Source: Pseudoalteromonas sp. 0303
Lineage (GTDB): Bacteria > Pseudomonadota > Gammaproteobacteria > Enterobacterales > Alteromonadaceae
Direction: 5' to 3'
Length of the DNA: 63,579 nt
NCBI RefSeq assembly: GCF_013349995.1
Contig: NZ_JABVXF010000025.1
Span: 1 to 63,579 of the forward strand
Position numbers and translations under genes: made by a program. Positions 61,134 through 63,579 of this stretch are shown in pieces. Under the pieces are notes generated by a model. That model was given only the letters and a program-made list of their open reading frames with translations. It did not search any database and was not told the origin of the DNA. Position 1 is the first letter of the stretch. Each line of letters starts with the position of its first letter.

Positions 61134-63311
61134 TTAGTGATTAAGCCAAGCAGGTAAAACAGCCACAGACTCTGGGGCGGTAAAGGAGTAGCTAACTGTT
61201 GCTGCAATGTCACCGCTAGGACTATTTAATATATTATCAAAGCGCAAAACTAGGCCATTCGATTTTTCGGCAACATATAAATCATTACCCGTGTACATAA
61301 TATCGACAGGGTTACCTAATTGGCTTGCAGGACCTGCGATATTTACACTTACATTGGTTAAACCACTGGCCATAGCGGCACTATTAATCACATAAATTTT
61401 CCCGTCGGTGGCATCGGCTGCAGAGCCAACATCAGAAACTATTAGTGAGTCACTTAATGGGTCATAATCAATACCATGAATATTGGTTGGTGCAGCAAAT
61501 GCAGTGCCGCCGGATGCTGGGGTAATTAAACGATCTTCACCTGTAATGCTTGTCATACCTGACATCCACTTACTTTTCACTTCATCAAAAACAGCAATTG
61601 TGCCATTGGTAAGTGCAACAAATGCTCTGTCAGTTGATGGATCATAGTCTACATCCCAAGGGCGTGCACTAGCACTGGGTGTTAGGGTCATTAATGGGCT
61701 TACATCACCTGTTGCACAGCTAGAGAAAATGAGAACACCAGGCGTTGTTGCATTAAATTCAGCAACAAAAATCATGCCTATATCTGAAGCTATATCAATA
61801 CCTTTTGGTGAGATAATACCAGTACTTGCTCCCATGATTGTTCTATCTTGGTTGGTTGCGTAACTTTCAGCGTTGCGCTGTGTTGCAACCTTGTTTGAAA
61901 TAACGATACCACCCATAGATGTAGCTGCATCATCAAATGTCGCATAGCTAGTGCCAGACTTATCAAATGCTACACTTTCAATTGTTTGATTTGCATTATA
62001 CGTTGCCAGTTCGGCTGTTAAAGGAGCGTTTAAACGACTGATTTGACCTGTTGTTGGACCTATAGTACCTGGGTTACTACTTACCGCAACGCCTAGCAGG
62101 GGCATGTTAACCATAATACTATCAGAACTATCTTGCATATTATTATGCATAACGGTTTCTGTGATTGATTCAGGTTTTGTTGTTGGCGTGATGAGATCTG
62201 GCGATACATCACCACTTTCGCCCGCAAAAATATTACTAAATACTAGAACTGCATCATTTGATTTTTCAGCCACACGCAAGTCGCTGCCAGTAAGACTTAT
62301 ATCCACAGGGTTACCGAGCATAGACATTGGGCCTGCTATATGACGGTCAACCGTAACCATACCATCTGCTTGAGCAGCATTTGAAATAACAAAGAGTGCA
62401 CCATCTGTTGCATCAGAAGCACTACCTACATCAGACAGCACAAGCTTGTTACTGGTCATATCTAAAGCAATACCATGAATATTTACTGAGATTTTTGTAC
62501 CAGTATCATCACTTGGGGTAATGGTTCGAGTTGGTGTTGCAGCAAAACCGCCCATTACATAACTGTCATAAACAGCGACATCACCGTTAGTTAATGCAAC
62601 GTAAAGACGATCGTTATTTTCATCATACGTGAGATCCCATGGCTTTGCATCGGTTACTGTTGTTGCTAATGGTGCTACATCTCCTGCAGCTTCTTTGCCA
62701 AATACTGTTACTTGCATTGCATTGAAATCAGCAATAAAGACAAGACCGTATTTATTAGAGATATGTATGCCCTTCGGATTTACCAGTGTGGTGTTTGTGC
62801 CAGATAACATACGATCAATATTATTGGTGTACATGCCATCTGCACGGTTTAACACTTGGCATACTGTAGTTAGTGCGCCATTGCCAGAATCAGCAGCTTG
62901 CACTAAATTACCTAAGCTATCGAAAACAACACCTTCATTAGCACCAGTATTAAATGTTGTGAGTTTAGCGGCGTTTTGATCAATGAGGTTGATAGTGCCT
63001 GCATTATCAGAACCATTGTTGGCCAATATAAATGTTGCTGATGCAAAGCCCGGTGCACCATCGTTGCCATTCATACCATCTGCACCATCCTGACCATCAG
63101 AGCCATCAGTTCCATTTTGACCATCGACACCATTAGTTCCGTCTTGCCCTGCTGCACCTTGAGCTCCCATAGCACCATCTTTACCATCATCTCCATCACA
63201 CCCTGTGATACCCAGCATCACAGCAAGAGCAATGGCAGAAAACGTGATTTTAGATAGTTTTGAATTAGCGAGTTGTTTATCTTTAATAGCATTACTTTTA
63301 ATCGTATTCAT
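61134..63311 (-). CDS. Lipoprotein with collagen-like stretch and duplicated propeller-like halves
   Basis: The 725-residue precursor starts at the ATG at 63311, after AAAAGG; an upstream frame of 25 residues lacks signal features. An unusually long N-terminus ends in a lipobox ITGC (Cys38). Then come 16 consecutive Gly-X-Y triplets (about 40-87; GKDGAMGAQGAAGQDG), collagen-like and rich in Asp. The rest is two homologous halves about 320 residues apart, each with a PKGI...G..F.A.FNA segment, KPWD/RPWD..YD...DR..VALTNG, NIHGI..D, SDVGSA.DATDG and AGP...LGNPVDI..TG.DL.VAEKSN. These look like NHL/YncE-type propeller blades. It is probably surface-exposed. Function unknown. Confidence 0.8.
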   Translation of the reverse strand: MNTIKSNAIKDKQLANSKLSKITFSAIALAVMLGITGCDGDDGKDGAMGAQGAAGQDGTNGVDGQNGTDGSDGQDGADGMNGNDGAPGFASATFILANNGSDNAGTINLIDQNAAKLTTFNTGANEGVVFDSLGNLVQAADSGNGALTTVCQVLNRADGMYTNNIDRMLSGTNTTLVNPKGIHISNKYGLVFIADFNAMQVTVFGKEAAGDVAPLATTVTDAKPWDLTYDENNDRLYVALTNGDVAVYDSYVMGGFAATPTRTITPSDDTGTKISVNIHGIALDMTSNKLVLSDVGSASDATDGALFVISNAAQADGMVTVDRHIAGPMSMLGNPVDISLTGSDLRVAEKSNDAVLVFSNIFAGESGDVSPDLITPTTKPESITETVMHNNMQDSSDSIMVNMPLLGVAVSSNPGTIGPTTGQISRLNAPLTAELATYNANQTIESVAFDKSGTSYATFDDAATSMGGIVISNKVATQRNAESYATNQDRTIMGASTGIISPKGIDIASDIGMIFVAEFNATTPGVLIFSSCATGDVSPLMTLTPSASARPWDVDYDPSTDRAFVALTNGTIAVFDEVKSKWMSGMTSITGEDRLITPASGGTAFAAPTNIHGIDYDPLSDSLIVSDVGSAADATDGKIYVINSAAMASGLTNVSVNIAGPASQLGNPVDIMYTGNDLYVAEKSNGLVLRFDNILNSPSGDIAATVSYSFTAPESVAVLPAWLNH

Positions 63312-63504
63312 TTGTCTATACCTTTTAAATATTCCATCAAATGTGAACAAACAACCTGTATTGTTTAACTGCAAATACGTGCTCACGAGTTAACCTCAGT
63401 GAATAAACGGCTAGCTAAAGATATTGGATGCAAGAAAATAGAAAATATGTAATTTATTTTTTATGTGTATGGTTTTAAATAATAAAAAAGGAGCCTTAAG
63501 GCCA
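63312..63504. other. Upstream region of the lipoprotein gene
   Basis: About 190 bp, AT-rich between 63420 and 63490, holding the promoter of the minus-strand lipoprotein gene. No operator or promoter was recognised with confidence. Confidence 0.35.
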
Positions 63505-63541
63505 ATGCCAGTCAGTTAAGCTGACTGGCATTTCTTTTTTT
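63505..63541 (+). terminator. Intrinsic terminator-like stem-loop
   Basis: ATGCCAGTCAG-TTAAG-CTGACTGGCAT with a T-run on the right. A second small palindrome (GGCCTTAAGGC on the minus strand) followed by T6 lies next to it at 63488-63502, so the pair could end a minus-strand gene coming from beyond the window. Confidence 0.6.
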
Positions 63542-63560
63542 ATGTGGGTACTTTGATGGC

Positions 63561-63579
63561 TTAGGCTTTATCGCTCTTG
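63561..63579 (-). CDS. Possible 3' end of a minus-strand gene
   Basis: The minus strand reads in one frame to KSDKA and a TAA at 63563-63561, 20 bp before the stem-loop pair. Only five codons are visible, so the call rests on position before a terminator and is weak. Confidence 0.2.

Overview
The window looks like chromosome from a marine gammaproteobacterium of the Alteromonadales, most likely Pseudoalteromonas. This is inferred from the gene families, the gene order (nrdR-ribD-ribE-ribBA-ribH-nusB-thiL-pgpA and thrLABC), the moderate-to-low G+C, and a secreted GH3 enzyme resembling the ExoP exo-beta-glucanase known from that genus. No tRNA, rRNA, CRISPR array, prophage or transposase gene was seen. 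One small non-coding mobile element (MITE-like) is present.

Layout. 1-3.7 kb (minus strand): a TonB-dependent receptor, then a CynX-type MFS transporter. Both have inverted repeats over their translation starts, and an orphan GlyGly-CTERM tail lies upstream. 3.7-5.7 kb: two tandem paralogous secreted RcnB/CigR-like proteins (one His-rich) and a membrane-anchored EEP phosphatase/nuclease. 5.7-10.3 kb: an aldehyde dehydrogenase, a nitronate monooxygenase-like enzyme overlapping a Crp/Fnr regulator, a YgjV-type membrane protein, a 5'-truncated cytochrome b561 and a NUDIX hydrolase. 10.5-16.1 kb: a dense signalling cluster made of an NtrC-type response regulator, a 69-residue stand-alone DHp-like protein, a CHASE3 histidine kinase, an Rcp1-like receiver and a hybrid kinase with three receivers.

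16.0-23.8 kb: a divergent beta-glucoside locus with GH1, GPH transporter and LacI regulator on minus, and FucP-type transporter and GH3 lipoprotein on plus. Two identical 14-bp LacI-type palindromes sit between them. 23.9-39.1 kb: mixed housekeeping genes, including a FAH-family enzyme, two periplasmic binding proteins, a Tas-like aldo-keto reductase, a thioesterase, dinB with a LexA box, a CstA-family carrier, an M17 aminopeptidase, a chemoreceptor, DPP4-like and DPP III-like peptidases and a HIT protein. 39.2-43.9 kb: the MITE, an HDOD protein, rdgC, and a histidine kinase divergent from a CheY-like receiver.

44-48.8 kb: the threonine operon with leader peptide and attenuator. 49.5-56.7 kb: glyA, then a riboflavin, nusB, thiL and pgpA block, in which thiL has an intrinsic-terminator hairpin lodged between its ribosome-binding site and its start. 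56.8-63.4 kb: a propeller/Y_Y_Y/GGDEF sensor, an AT-rich orphan secreted protein with eight cysteines, and a lipoprotein with a collagen-like stretch and two homologous propeller-like halves.

The candidates for something undescribed are the signalling cluster with its stand-alone DHp protein, the orphan GlyGly-CTERM tail, the thiL hairpin-bridged ribosome-binding site, and the collagen-like/duplicated-propeller lipoprotein beside the orphan secreted protein. All functions are assigned from sequence motifs by eye. No database search was run.
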